This document shows positions 8,396 to 14,955 of a stretch of 26,934 nt of DNA, piece by piece. Position numbers and translations under genes: made by a program. How positions within the stretch are numbered: the stretch's first letter is position 1; each line of letters starts with the position of its first letter. The notes under the pieces were generated by a model that worked only from the letters and a program-made list of their open reading frames with translations, did no database searches and was not told the origin of the DNA. This DNA is from CAYMLL01 sp964390645 (GTDB lineage: Bacteria > Planctomycetota > UBA8108): NCBI GenBank assembly GCA_964390645.1, contig CAYMLL010000074.1, forward strand, positions 1 to 26,934, written 5' to 3'.

Positions 8396-9550
8396 TCATT
8401 TCTCCATCAAGCCGAGGCGCTTGGCGATGATCGTCTTCATGACCTCATTGGACCCGGCGAAGATCGACTCCACCCGACTGTCGGTGAAAGCCTGGCAAAT
8501 CGGGTACTCCGTGATGTAGCCGTAGCCCCCGAAGAACTGGAAACACTCGTGAACCACGTTGAAGTGCATGTCGGTGATCCACCACTTCGCCATCGAGGTC
8601 TCCATGTCGATCGACTCGCCAGCCATGTGTGCCTCGATGAGGCGGTCCAGAAAAACCCGTCCGATCTGGACCCTCGTGGCAGCTTCGGCCAGCTTGAACT
8701 GCGTGTTCTGAAAATTGCTCAGCGGCTTCCCGAACAGCCGACGCTCCTTGCAGTACTCTATCGTATGCTCGATGGCCCACTCGGCGCCCGCCTGCGCCCC
8801 CATGGTGGAGACCAGCCGCTCCTGCTGGAGGTTCTCCATGAGGTAGTAGAACCCTTTTCCTTCCTCGCCGAGCAAGTTGGCAACAGGGACGCGACAGTCG
8901 TCGAACCAAAGCTCCGCCGTGTCAGAGGCATGGCGCCCCATCTTCTTCAGCATCGGGCCCTTCTTGAAGCCGGGTGTGCCATCCTCGACGACGATCAGGC
9001 TCATCCCCTTGTGTCGTGGCTCGATGTGAGGGTCGGTCTTGCAGGCGACGATGACCAGGTCGCCGAGCATGCCGTTCGAGATAAAGGTCTTCTGTCCATT
9101 GAGGATGTACGAGTCACCGTCGCGCTCGGCACGCGTGATGATCCCGGCCAGATCCGACCCGGCACCCGGCTCCGTCATCGCGATGGCCATGATGGTCTCC
9201 CCGCTCACGCAGCCGGGTAACCAGCGGTCCTTCTGCTCTTCCGTGCCGATGCGGTCAAGATAAGGTGTGACGATCTCGTTGTGGAGATGGAAATTCGGCG
9301 CGGTGAAGTGCCTGTGCCCCATGGACTCGATCGTGACGACCGAAAAGAGAAAGTCGGCGCCCGAGCCACCGTATTCCTCGTCCACCCAGGGGCAAAGAAA
9401 GCCACTGTCACCGGCCTTGCGCCAGACATCCCTGGAGACGATTCCGTCCTCTTGCCACTTCTCGTGATAAGGGGCCACCTCGCGGTCGAGGAACTGGTTG
9501 AAGGCCTGTCGACACAGCTCGTGTTCTTCGGCAAAGAGAGTCCGTTTCAT
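8396..9550 (-). CDS. Acyl-CoA dehydrogenase
   Basis: A 384-residue flavoprotein of the acyl-CoA dehydrogenase family, which introduces the alpha,beta double bond using FAD and passes electrons to ETF. Visible are the N-terminal helical domain (MKRTLFAEEHELCRQAFNQF), the central beta-domain signature AIAMTEPGAGSDLAGI, and the C-terminal signature region with FQFFGGYGYITEYP. The motif IFAGSNEVMK contains Glu369 at the usual catalytic-base position of short/medium/long-chain enzymes. GSNEVMK most resembles long-chain and related environmental groups. The start is the ATG at 9550; the open frame reaches back to 9589, inside the pqqE stop region. It is 35 bases downstream of pqqE and is followed by the acyl-CoA ligase gene, so it appears to be the tail of the PQQ operon. 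The substrate is unknown, and a branched or isoprenoid acyl-CoA is an inference from the wider context. Confidence 0.93.
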   Translation of the reverse strand: MKRTLFAEEHELCRQAFNQFLDREVAPYHEKWQEDGIVSRDVWRKAGDSGFLCPWVDEEYGGSGADFLFSVVTIESMGHRHFTAPNFHLHNEIVTPYLDRIGTEEQKDRWLPGCVSGETIMAIAMTEPGAGSDLAGIITRAERDGDSYILNGQKTFISNGMLGDLVIVACKTDPHIEPRHKGMSLIVVEDGTPGFKKGPMLKKMGRHASDTAELWFDDCRVPVANLLGEEGKGFYYLMENLQQERLVSTMGAQAGAEWAIEHTIEYCKERRLFGKPLSNFQNTQFKLAEAATRVQIGRVFLDRLIEAHMAGESIDMETSMAKWWITDMHFNVVHECFQFFGGYGYITEYPICQAFTDSRVESIFAGSNEVMKTIIAKRLGLMEK

Positions 9551-9585
9551 CTCGAATTTCTTCTGGTTTCCTCGAGCTCTCGCGC

Positions 9586-10731
9586 TCACGGTCCGGTGGC
9601 GGACGACCCGCTCTGCCGCGGATCCTGGGGGTCAGAGTTCCGCTTCTTCGCTCGTCCGCTCGACCGGTACACAAGAGGCAGCGCCCCCGTTCGAGAGTCG
9701 CGAAGGGCGGACTCGACGACATGGTGGTCGGGTGAAAGATGGCAGACCGGGTCGGTGGCCGAGAGATCGCTCGTCAGCAAGAAAGCCTGGCAACGACAAC
9801 CGCCAAAGTCGATCTCACGGCGTTCACAACTCCGGCACGGCTCCGGCATCCACTGGGTGCCACGGAAACGATTGAACACCGGTGCGCGAAACCAGATCTC
9901 GTCCAGCGACTGGTCCTGGATGTTGGGGAAATCGAGTGCAGGAATCTCGCGCGCCGTCTGGCACGGAAGGACCGCTCCGTCCGGAGCGACGGTCAAGAAG
10001 GCACGTCCCCAACCGTGGAGACAGGCCTTCGGATACCTCTCGAAGTAATCCGGCAAGACATGCAAAATCTCGAGGCGATCCTGCAACCGGGACGTGGCGC
10101 GCTCGACGACATCGCGGGCCCGTTCGACCTGCTCGCGAGTGGGCATCAGGGCGGCTCGATTCCGGAACGCCCAGCCGGCGTATTGCGCGTTGGCCAGCTC
10201 CAGTCTGTGGACGCCCCATTCCTCGGCCAGCTCGATCATGCGTTCTACATGGTCGAGGTTGTGCCGGTGAAGCACGATGTTGAGCGTCACCGGCAGATCC
10301 ACTCGCCCGGCCGCGAGAATCGCGGCGTGCTTCTGCACAAACGAGGGCACGCCCGCCAGCCAATCGTTGCCCTGGGCCGTCGAGTCAAGCACGCTGATCT
10401 GCAGAGCGTCGAGACCCGCGCGGTGGAGCTCCTCCAACCTCGCTTCGCTCGCGAGCGTCGCACCGGTGCTGACGTTCGAGTAGAGATCGGACCGCCGGGC
10501 TTGCGCCACGAGCTGCGCCAGATCGCCGCGCAGAAGTGGCTCGCCCCCGGAGAAGTGGACCTGGATCACGCCCAGCTCGGCGGCCTCCCCGAGGACTCGC
10601 AGCCACGTCTCGGTGTCGAGCTCTCGGCGGTAGCGATCGAGCTCCAGGGGATTGCTACAGTACGGACACTTCAGGGGACAGCGATACGTGAGCTCGGCCA
10701 GGAGCGCAAAGGGCCTAGGAGGCGGGGGCAT
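9586..10731 (-). CDS. pqqE: PqqA peptide cyclase PqqE (radical SAM, PQQ biosynthesis)
   Basis: A 381-residue radical SAM enzyme that joins the Glu and Tyr side chains of PqqA by a carbon-carbon bond, the first committed step of PQQ synthesis. The [4Fe-4S] cluster motif CxxxCxxC is at Cys18, Cys22 and Cys25 (TYRCPLKCPYC), followed by the SAM-contacting FSGGEPLLR. The SPASM-type C-terminal region has the expected extra Cys ligands: CLHGWG, VLPCQTAREIP, CRSCERREIDFGGCRCQAF and DPVCHLS. Length is usual for PqqE, with a short basic tail beyond the last Cys. The start codon lies 17 bases inside pqqD, so the two are translationally coupled; PqqD is the peptide chaperone that hands PqqA to PqqE. Identification is secure. 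Confidence 0.96.
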   Translation of the reverse strand: MPPPPRPFALLAELTYRCPLKCPYCSNPLELDRYRRELDTETWLRVLGEAAELGVIQVHFSGGEPLLRGDLAQLVAQARRSDLYSNVSTGATLASEARLEELHRAGLDALQISVLDSTAQGNDWLAGVPSFVQKHAAILAAGRVDLPVTLNIVLHRHNLDHVERMIELAEEWGVHRLELANAQYAGWAFRNRAALMPTREQVERARDVVERATSRLQDRLEILHVLPDYFERYPKACLHGWGRAFLTVAPDGAVLPCQTAREIPALDFPNIQDQSLDEIWFRAPVFNRFRGTQWMPEPCRSCERREIDFGGCRCQAFLLTSDLSATDPVCHLSPDHHVVESALRDSRTGALPLVYRSSGRAKKRNSDPQDPRQSGSSATGP

Positions 10732-10996
10732 CGCGCAACAACCGTCTCTTGTTCAGCCGGCGCAGGAACGCTTCGACGTCCACCTCGATCCGGGCATCCG
10801 GAAACTCCGCCCCGAGCGTCGCCAGCAGCTGCGCCGTGGTTCGACCGTCACAGAGCCGCACGATCGCGGCACCGGTCTCGTTGAGTACCAGCACGCCTTC
10901 AGGATATACGATCTGGTGCTGCTCGCGGACCTTGTCCCAGCGATAGCGTGCATGCGGGACCAGCGCGGGTCGCGAGATGGGACGCCCTTCACTCAT
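10715..10996 (-). CDS. pqqD: PQQ biosynthesis peptide chaperone PqqD
   Basis: A 93-residue PqqD protein, the RiPP-recognition element that binds the PqqA precursor and presents it to PqqE. The core YRWDKVREQHQIVYPEGVLV and LNETGAAIVRLCDGRTT matches the conserved PqqD fold of a three-stranded sheet followed by helices. The end FLRRLNKRRLLRD is also typical. The start ATG at 10996 overlaps the pqqC stop codon in an ATGA arrangement, and the 3' end overlaps pqqE by 17 bases. The reading frame is open upstream into pqqC, but homology starts at this Met. PqqD is a separate gene here, not fused to PqqC or PqqE as in some bacteria. Confidence 0.95.
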   Translation of the reverse strand: MSEGRPISRPALVPHARYRWDKVREQHQIVYPEGVLVLNETGAAIVRLCDGRTTAQLLATLGAEFPDARIEVDVEAFLRRLNKRRLLRDAPAS

Positions 10997-11703
10997 CAGC
11001 CGGGCTCGTTCGTCGGTGAAACGCAGTGGTGGTACAGGGCGTCCAGCTGGGCCCAGAGCAGGTCGCACTTGAAGGAGAGGGCTGCCACGGCTCGTTGCTG
11101 CTCTTCCTGATTGCGGCACCGCTCGAGCACGATCGAAAGCCCGTGGTCACTGTCTCTCGGGGCCTGGGTCAAGCGGGCACGAAAATATGCCAGGGCAGAT
11201 GGATCGATCCACGTATAGTGCTTCTCGAACGCAGCCAGGCGCTCGGCCATCAGCGCGGGCGCGAAGAGCTCCGTCAGGGACGAGGCCACGGCTTCTACCC
11301 AGGGACGCGTGCGCACGAACTCGACGTAGGCGTCGACCGCGTAACGCACGCCGGGAAGCAGTCTCCGTTCCGTCTCCATGTCTTCACGGCTCAAGCCGGC
11401 AGCCTCGCCAAGCCGCAACCACTTCTCGATTCCACCGGGCTCCCCGGAGCGGCCGTCATGGTCCACGATCCGTTGGATCCACTTTTGCCGCACCTCTCGC
11501 TCGGGGCAACGTGACAGCACGATGGCATCCTTGACGGGGATGTTCTTCTGGTAATAGAAGCGATTGGCCACCCACGACCTGATCTGATCCGGGCTCAGGC
11601 GACCCTCGTTCATCAGACGGTGAAAAGGATGCCGGTCGTGGTACTTCTCGCGTCCGACGGATCGCAATTGGTCCGTAAACTGCTCTTGCGTCCAGCAGGT
11701 CAT
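10996..11703 (-). CDS. pqqC: Pyrroloquinoline-quinone synthase PqqC
   Basis: A 235-residue cofactor-free oxidase that carries out the final ring closure and eight-electron oxidation to PQQ. It has the all-helical PqqC fold with well-conserved stretches: HPFHRLMNEG, the active-site region WVANRFYYQKNIPVKDAI, RIVDHDGRSGEPGGIEKWL, LLPGVRYAVDAYVEFVR and SSLTELFAPALMAERL. The start is decided by the ribosome site. An in-frame ATG at 11718, directly abutting the pqqB stop, has no Shine-Dalgarno. The ATG at 11703 has GGAG nine bases upstream and better matches family N-termini. The 3' end overlaps pqqD (ATGA). If the upstream ATG is used the protein is five residues longer. Identification is secure. 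Confidence 0.95.
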   Translation of the reverse strand: MTCWTQEQFTDQLRSVGREKYHDRHPFHRLMNEGRLSPDQIRSWVANRFYYQKNIPVKDAIVLSRCPEREVRQKWIQRIVDHDGRSGEPGGIEKWLRLGEAAGLSREDMETERRLLPGVRYAVDAYVEFVRTRPWVEAVASSLTELFAPALMAERLAAFEKHYTWIDPSALAYFRARLTQAPRDSDHGLSIVLERCRNQEEQQRAVAALSFKCDLLWAQLDALYHHCVSPTNEPG

Positions 11704-11718
11704 GGCTCGCGTCTCCAT

Positions 11719-12639
11719 TCAAATCGCAAGGCAATCCGCATCGGCGCCCACCGAGACTCCCCCGGACGTCACCTCTTCGTGCTGCGGGCTCGTCCGGTCG
11801 AGCATCGGGTTGGTATTGTTGATATGAACGTAGGCTCTGTGCTCGACCGACAACCCGGCCAGCCAACGCAGACTGCCGTCCGGACCGCCGACCGGAAGGT
11901 GCCCCATGTCGCAAGCCGTGCGATCGCTGCCACCCAGTCGTATCATCTCGTCCTCGGACCAGAACGTGCCGTCCATCAGAACCGCGTCAGCATTCTCCAC
12001 GGCCGCGACGAGGGGATCGCTGATCGAGGCGACGCCGGGTGCGTAGACGAGCTTGCCCCCCGTCCGGGCATCCTCGATGACAAGCCCGACGACCGCACCT
12101 TTCGTCTCGGTCTCATCCTCGACGAAGCGAGGGACATGAAGATCCAGCTCGAAGGCCCGCACGTGAAGCCCGCTCGAATGCCCCGACGGATCACGCAGCT
12201 CGACCGACTCGCCGAGGGGCAACTCGCCCCACGTTCGCTCGGCAAAGCGAGACAGGAGCGGCTCGAGCGGCAGGTATCGATTCAGCCACCGCCGGACGAC
12301 GGCCGTGCTGAGAATATCGAAAGAGCAGCCTTCTCGAAGCAGAAGCAAGCCGGTCGTATGGTCGATCTCCGCATCGGTGAGAACGCAGCCACCGATGGAA
12401 GTTCCCCGGTTTCCCTTACCCTCGTTGACGAGCTGAGGAAAACCGATGATCTGCTGGCGGATGTCCGGAGAGACGTTCAGCAGAAACCAGGTCTGCCCGT
12501 CCCCACTGACGGCCACAGACGACTGCGTGCGGGGTTCGACGTCCGCGGAGCCGGCGCGAACCGCCGCGCAGTTGGGACAGCGGCAGTTCCATTGTGGCAG
12601 CCCCCCCCCCGCCGCCGACCCGAGTATGCGGACGTGCAT
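11719..12639 (-). CDS. pqqB: PQQ biosynthesis protein PqqB (metallo-beta-lactamase fold hydroxylase)
   Basis: A 306-residue PqqB of the metallo-beta-lactamase superfamily. Current evidence assigns PqqB the hydroxylation of the Glu-Tyr intermediate on the way to PqqC. The family opening MHVRILGSAAGGGLPQWNC is present, with the CRCPNC zinc-site cysteines, then VLTDAEIDHTTGLLLLRE in place of the usual HxHxDH. The C-terminal half has DAVLMDGTFW, MGHLPVGGPDGS and YVHINNTNPML. Length matches the family at about 300 residues. The start codon is 7 bases after the pqqA stop and the stop codon abuts pqqC. An uninterrupted run of ten C on the plus strand (ten G in the coding strand), at 12601-12610, encodes the Gly-Gly-Gly of the N-terminus. 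Confidence 0.96.
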   Translation of the reverse strand: MHVRILGSAAGGGLPQWNCRCPNCAAVRAGSADVEPRTQSSVAVSGDGQTWFLLNVSPDIRQQIIGFPQLVNEGKGNRGTSIGGCVLTDAEIDHTTGLLLLREGCSFDILSTAVVRRWLNRYLPLEPLLSRFAERTWGELPLGESVELRDPSGHSSGLHVRAFELDLHVPRFVEDETETKGAVVGLVIEDARTGGKLVYAPGVASISDPLVAAVENADAVLMDGTFWSEDEMIRLGGSDRTACDMGHLPVGGPDGSLRWLAGLSVEHRAYVHINNTNPMLDRTSPQHEEVTSGGVSVGADADCLAI

Positions 12640-12646
12640 TCCCGGT

Positions 12647-12784
12647 CTAGTGCCGGGTGCGGGCCGACTCGTCCTTCTCGCCCCTCATATCGATGAGCGG
12701 CTCCGAGTCCTCGTCGATGAGGACGTAAGCCGTCACTTCCATGTTCAGCGAGATCTCGGTGAAATCCGGTTCGGTCCATTGCAT
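12647..12784 (-). CDS. pqqA: PQQ precursor peptide PqqA (45 residues, unusually long)
   Basis: Reading the minus strand from 12784 gives a 45-codon frame beginning MQWTEPDFTEISLNMEVTAY. It has the PqqA signature: an N-terminal MxW, then Glu16 and Tyr20 spaced E-x-x-x-Y, the two residues from which PQQ is built (compare the MEVTSY core of Methylobacterium PqqA). It sits at the canonical place in front of pqqB, 7 bases away. It has a strong Shine-Dalgarno, GGGAGG (12793-12798), 8 bases from the ATG. The peptide is odd in length. Most PqqA peptides are about 22-30 residues and end shortly after the Tyr. This one continues for 25 residues with an acidic and then basic tail before TAG at 12647-12649. 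No protease gene (pqqF or pqqG) is in the window to release the cross-linked pair. Confidence 0.93.
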   Translation of the reverse strand: MQWTEPDFTEISLNMEVTAYVLIDEDSEPLIDMRGEKDESARTRH

Positions 12785-12810
12785 GTCAGAATCCTCCCTT
12801 GCTGGTCGTT

Positions 12811-12838
12811 ATCGTATCAGTCGGAGAATCCGACACAA
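12811..12838 (-). promoter_or_regulatory. Candidate pqqA promoter with an embedded inverted repeat
   Basis: On the minus strand TTGTGT (12833-12838) and TACGAT (12811-12816) stand 16 bases apart as a weak -35/-10 pair, 26 bases before the pqqA ATG. The spacer overlaps a perfect inverted repeat GTCGGA-GAA-TCCGAC (12820-12834), which could be an operator or a small hairpin. Matches to the sigma-70 consensus are only partial (3/6 and 4/6), so pqqA may instead be read through from the MATE gene 75 bases upstream. Confidence 0.25.
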
Positions 12839-12859
12839 GCGAGAAACGACACCTCTCTG

Positions 12860-14221
12860 TCAGACGCGAAGAGCCTTCCAGCGCCCACCGCAAAAACGTC
12901 TCAGAGTCAGCGCAAAGGAAAGAACGGGCGCCAGCACCCAGGCCAGCAGGAGGCCTCCGGGAATCCACCCGGCGTGAGCCGAGAACGCGTAGGCGACCGG
13001 CAGCATGACACCCCACTGGGTGACGAGCATGTAGCGCATGGCGGGCTTCGTGTCGCCGGCACCGTTGAGCGCACCCTGCAGGCAGATGCTGAGCGCACTG
13101 AAGAGCTGGGCCACGGCAAACCAGCGCAGCACACGAGCGCACAGGTCGGCGACCGACGGGTCATCGATGAAGAAGCCCGCGATGGGCCCTGCCAGAACGA
13201 GGATGGGTCCCACGACGCCGAGCATGATCAGCGAGAGCAGGACGGTGCTCTGCTTGCCGACGGCCTCCGCCTCCGCGTAGTCGTTGCGCCCGATGGCCTG
13301 GCCGACGAGCGCTGCGCTGGAGACTTGAAAGGCGACGGCAGGCAGCACGCTCAACAGCCGCATCTGCATCGCGACACCCACCGCGGCATGGAGCGACAGG
13401 CCCATGACAGTGGATCCGACGAGGGCCAGGAACACCAGCCGCGCGCTGTTGCGGAACAAGCCGGCGAGAACTGAAGGCGTGCCGACCCGCAACATGCGCC
13501 AGATCATCGACGGGTCCAGCCCCCACCCGGGGATGAGGCGCAGCTCCTCGCGAGAGGTGCCCCGCAGGAGCAGGCCGATATGGGCGAGCGCTCCGCAGCC
13601 CCATGCCCCGACGGTCCCCATGGCCGCTCCCCGGACCTCGAAGGCCGGAACGGGGCCGACACCGTAAATAAAGACGAAGTTCAGGACGACGTTGAGGACG
13701 CTGACCACGACAGCCACCTTCAGAGGCGTCCTCGTATCGCCCGCACCACGGAAGATCGCGGTCGAGAAGAGCTGGATCCAGAGGAAGACGATCCCTGCGA
13801 AATAGACTTCGAGGTAGAGCACTCCGTGCTCCAGCGCTCGAGGACCGGCATGAAGGGCGGTCATCAGAGGTCGGCTCAGAAAGTACCCCACCAGAGCGAT
13901 CGGCACGCAGAGAAAGAGAGCCAGATAAATCGCCTGCCGGACGGCGCCCCGGACGCGCTCCCGGTCGCCCCTGCCCAGGCCCTGGCTCACCTGGACCATG
14001 ACTCCCGTCGCCAGCGCGACGATGACGCCTTCGACCAGGAAGGTCACCTGGCGAACCAGGCCGATGGCCGACGTCGCCTCGAGACCGAGCGGACGGACCA
14101 TGATCAGATCAGCCAGGCCCAGCGTCAACACGAGGAGACTGTGGAGCACGACGGGCCAGGCCAGGCTCCACACGAGTCGAAAGGCCGCTCGCGGCGGGCC
14201 GCTTCCCTCGGCTTCTCCCAT
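12860..14221 (-). CDS. MATE-family multidrug/metabolite efflux transporter
   Basis: A 453-residue integral inner-membrane protein with about 12 hydrophobic segments in two halves, as expected for MATE (NorM/DinF-like) cation-coupled exporters. Family features include SLAWPVVLHSLL in the first helix, LADLIMVRPLGLEATSAIG, TAIFRGAGDTRTPLKVAVVV at the end of the first half, and the matching SICLQGALNGAGDTKPAMRY in the second. The repeated GAGDT-T/K-P motif marks the internal duplication. The frame allows a GTG at 14224, but the ATG at 14221 one codon later is preferred. It is on the pqq strand, 75 bases upstream of pqqA, and may be co-transcribed. Its substrate is unknown. Export of PQQ or of a pathway intermediate is only a guess from position. 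Confidence 0.92.
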   Translation of the reverse strand: MGEAEGSGPPRAAFRLVWSLAWPVVLHSLLVLTLGLADLIMVRPLGLEATSAIGLVRQVTFLVEGVIVALATGVMVQVSQGLGRGDRERVRGAVRQAIYLALFLCVPIALVGYFLSRPLMTALHAGPRALEHGVLYLEVYFAGIVFLWIQLFSTAIFRGAGDTRTPLKVAVVVSVLNVVLNFVFIYGVGPVPAFEVRGAAMGTVGAWGCGALAHIGLLLRGTSREELRLIPGWGLDPSMIWRMLRVGTPSVLAGLFRNSARLVFLALVGSTVMGLSLHAAVGVAMQMRLLSVLPAVAFQVSSAALVGQAIGRNDYAEAEAVGKQSTVLLSLIMLGVVGPILVLAGPIAGFFIDDPSVADLCARVLRWFAVAQLFSALSICLQGALNGAGDTKPAMRYMLVTQWGVMLPVAYAFSAHAGWIPGGLLLAWVLAPVLSFALTLRRFCGGRWKALRV

Positions 14222-14230
14222 CACTCGGGG

Positions 14231-14584
14231 CTAGCCCCCCGGGGCGCGGCGTTTCTCGCCGGCCGGCAAGCGGAAAGCGAGGCGCCCGGAGGTCGGTCTC
14301 GATCCCCTGGCCGCGATGACCACGTTCTTCGCTCCGTCGTGCATCCAGCCCGCATGTCTCACCGCTTCCTGCTGCGAATTCACGAGTCGCCCCGTGGACG
14401 GCGGCGGGCCGCGCAGCTCGATCCTCAACGTGCAGGCGGCACGCCTGCGGTCGAGCCACTGACCCGCCTTGCCACGCCACGACCCGTGACCTCTCGCCAC
14501 GAGATCGGTGAGGAAACCGGACCCGGCGGTGGCGTGGAGTCGGATGTCGACCGGACCTTCCGCTCCCCGGCTCGACGCCGGCAC
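14231..14584 (-). CDS. Doubtful hypothetical ORF directly upstream of the MATE gene
   Basis: A 117-codon frame with a GTG start ends only 9 bases before the MATE start codon on the same strand, so its position would suit a first operon gene. The middle (TLRIELRGPPPSTGRLVNSQ, then GWMHDGAKNVVIAARG) looks protein-like, and a sampled 27-codon stretch has about 78 percent GC at third positions. I recognise no family. There is no ATG in the frame, which is bounded upstream by a stop at 14657-14659, and the ends are rich in Arg, Pro and Gly, as chance frames in GC-rich DNA are. It could be a real small gene, a decayed fragment, or noncoding. Confidence 0.25.
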   Translation of the reverse strand: MPASSRGAEGPVDIRLHATAGSGFLTDLVARGHGSWRGKAGQWLDRRRAACTLRIELRGPPPSTGRLVNSQQEAVRHAGWMHDGAKNVVIAARGSRPTSGRLAFRLPAGEKRRAPGG

Positions 14585-14955
14585 GCTCCCACTCGCCGGG
14601 GTCTGCCTGGAGACCGCGCCGTGACACGGATCACGGAGTTCGGGCAGCGGGCGCGACTACCGTAACCGCCGAGGACCGCGAGGTTGAGCTCGACCATCCT
14701 GCCGAGATTGTACCCAGTGCCGTCTCGCGCGGGTCCGTGTTTTCATCGCGAGACTCGGGGAGACCGTCGCAACGCGGTGGTGAATCGACCGCGCCTGATC
14801 GTACTCGCGGGAGACGGGATCGTCGTGAAACGAAATCAGTGGTAAAGCTCTAACCCACCAGTAGGATGCACGTTGCGACGCGGCCCCGGGCGAGTACCGA
14901 CCCCGGAGTCCGGGTGACCGGCCAGAGGTGACCCGTCGAAAACTCGGACAGTGAG
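14585..14955. other. Divergent intergenic region between the MATE/pqq block and the heme-protein block
   Basis: These 371 bases separate the minus-strand MATE-pqq genes from the plus-strand heme-protein genes and must hold the promoters of the latter, and probably of the former. No gene-like frame is convincing. AT content rises around 14820-14860 (GAAACGAAATCAGTGGTAAAG), a plausible place for a plus-strand promoter, but I see no clean -35/-10 pair. An inverted repeat at 14722-14754 is listed separately. If the doubtful frame at 14231-14584 is not a gene, the region extends from 14222. Confidence 0.6.
14722..14754. repeat. Inverted repeat with 8-bp arms in the divergent region
   Basis: GTCTCGCG (14722-14729) and CGCGAGAC (14747-14754) are perfect inverted copies 17 bases apart. 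The spacer includes TTTTC. It could be a regulator-binding site for a dimer or a weak RNA hairpin. It lies about 200 bases before the DUF1592-family gene and about 140 bases before the doubtful minus-strand frame. Confidence 0.35.

Noticed and set aside
7745..9220. Long plus-strand frame (491 codons) opposite the acyl-CoA ligase and dehydrogenase genes
   Set aside because: It spans two recognised genes on the other strand plus their intergenic gap and shows no domain of its own.
9739..10884. Plus-strand frame of 381 codons opposite pqqE and pqqD
   Set aside because: The minus strand encodes the radical SAM Cys motif and PqqD core. The opposite frame has no recognisable motif.
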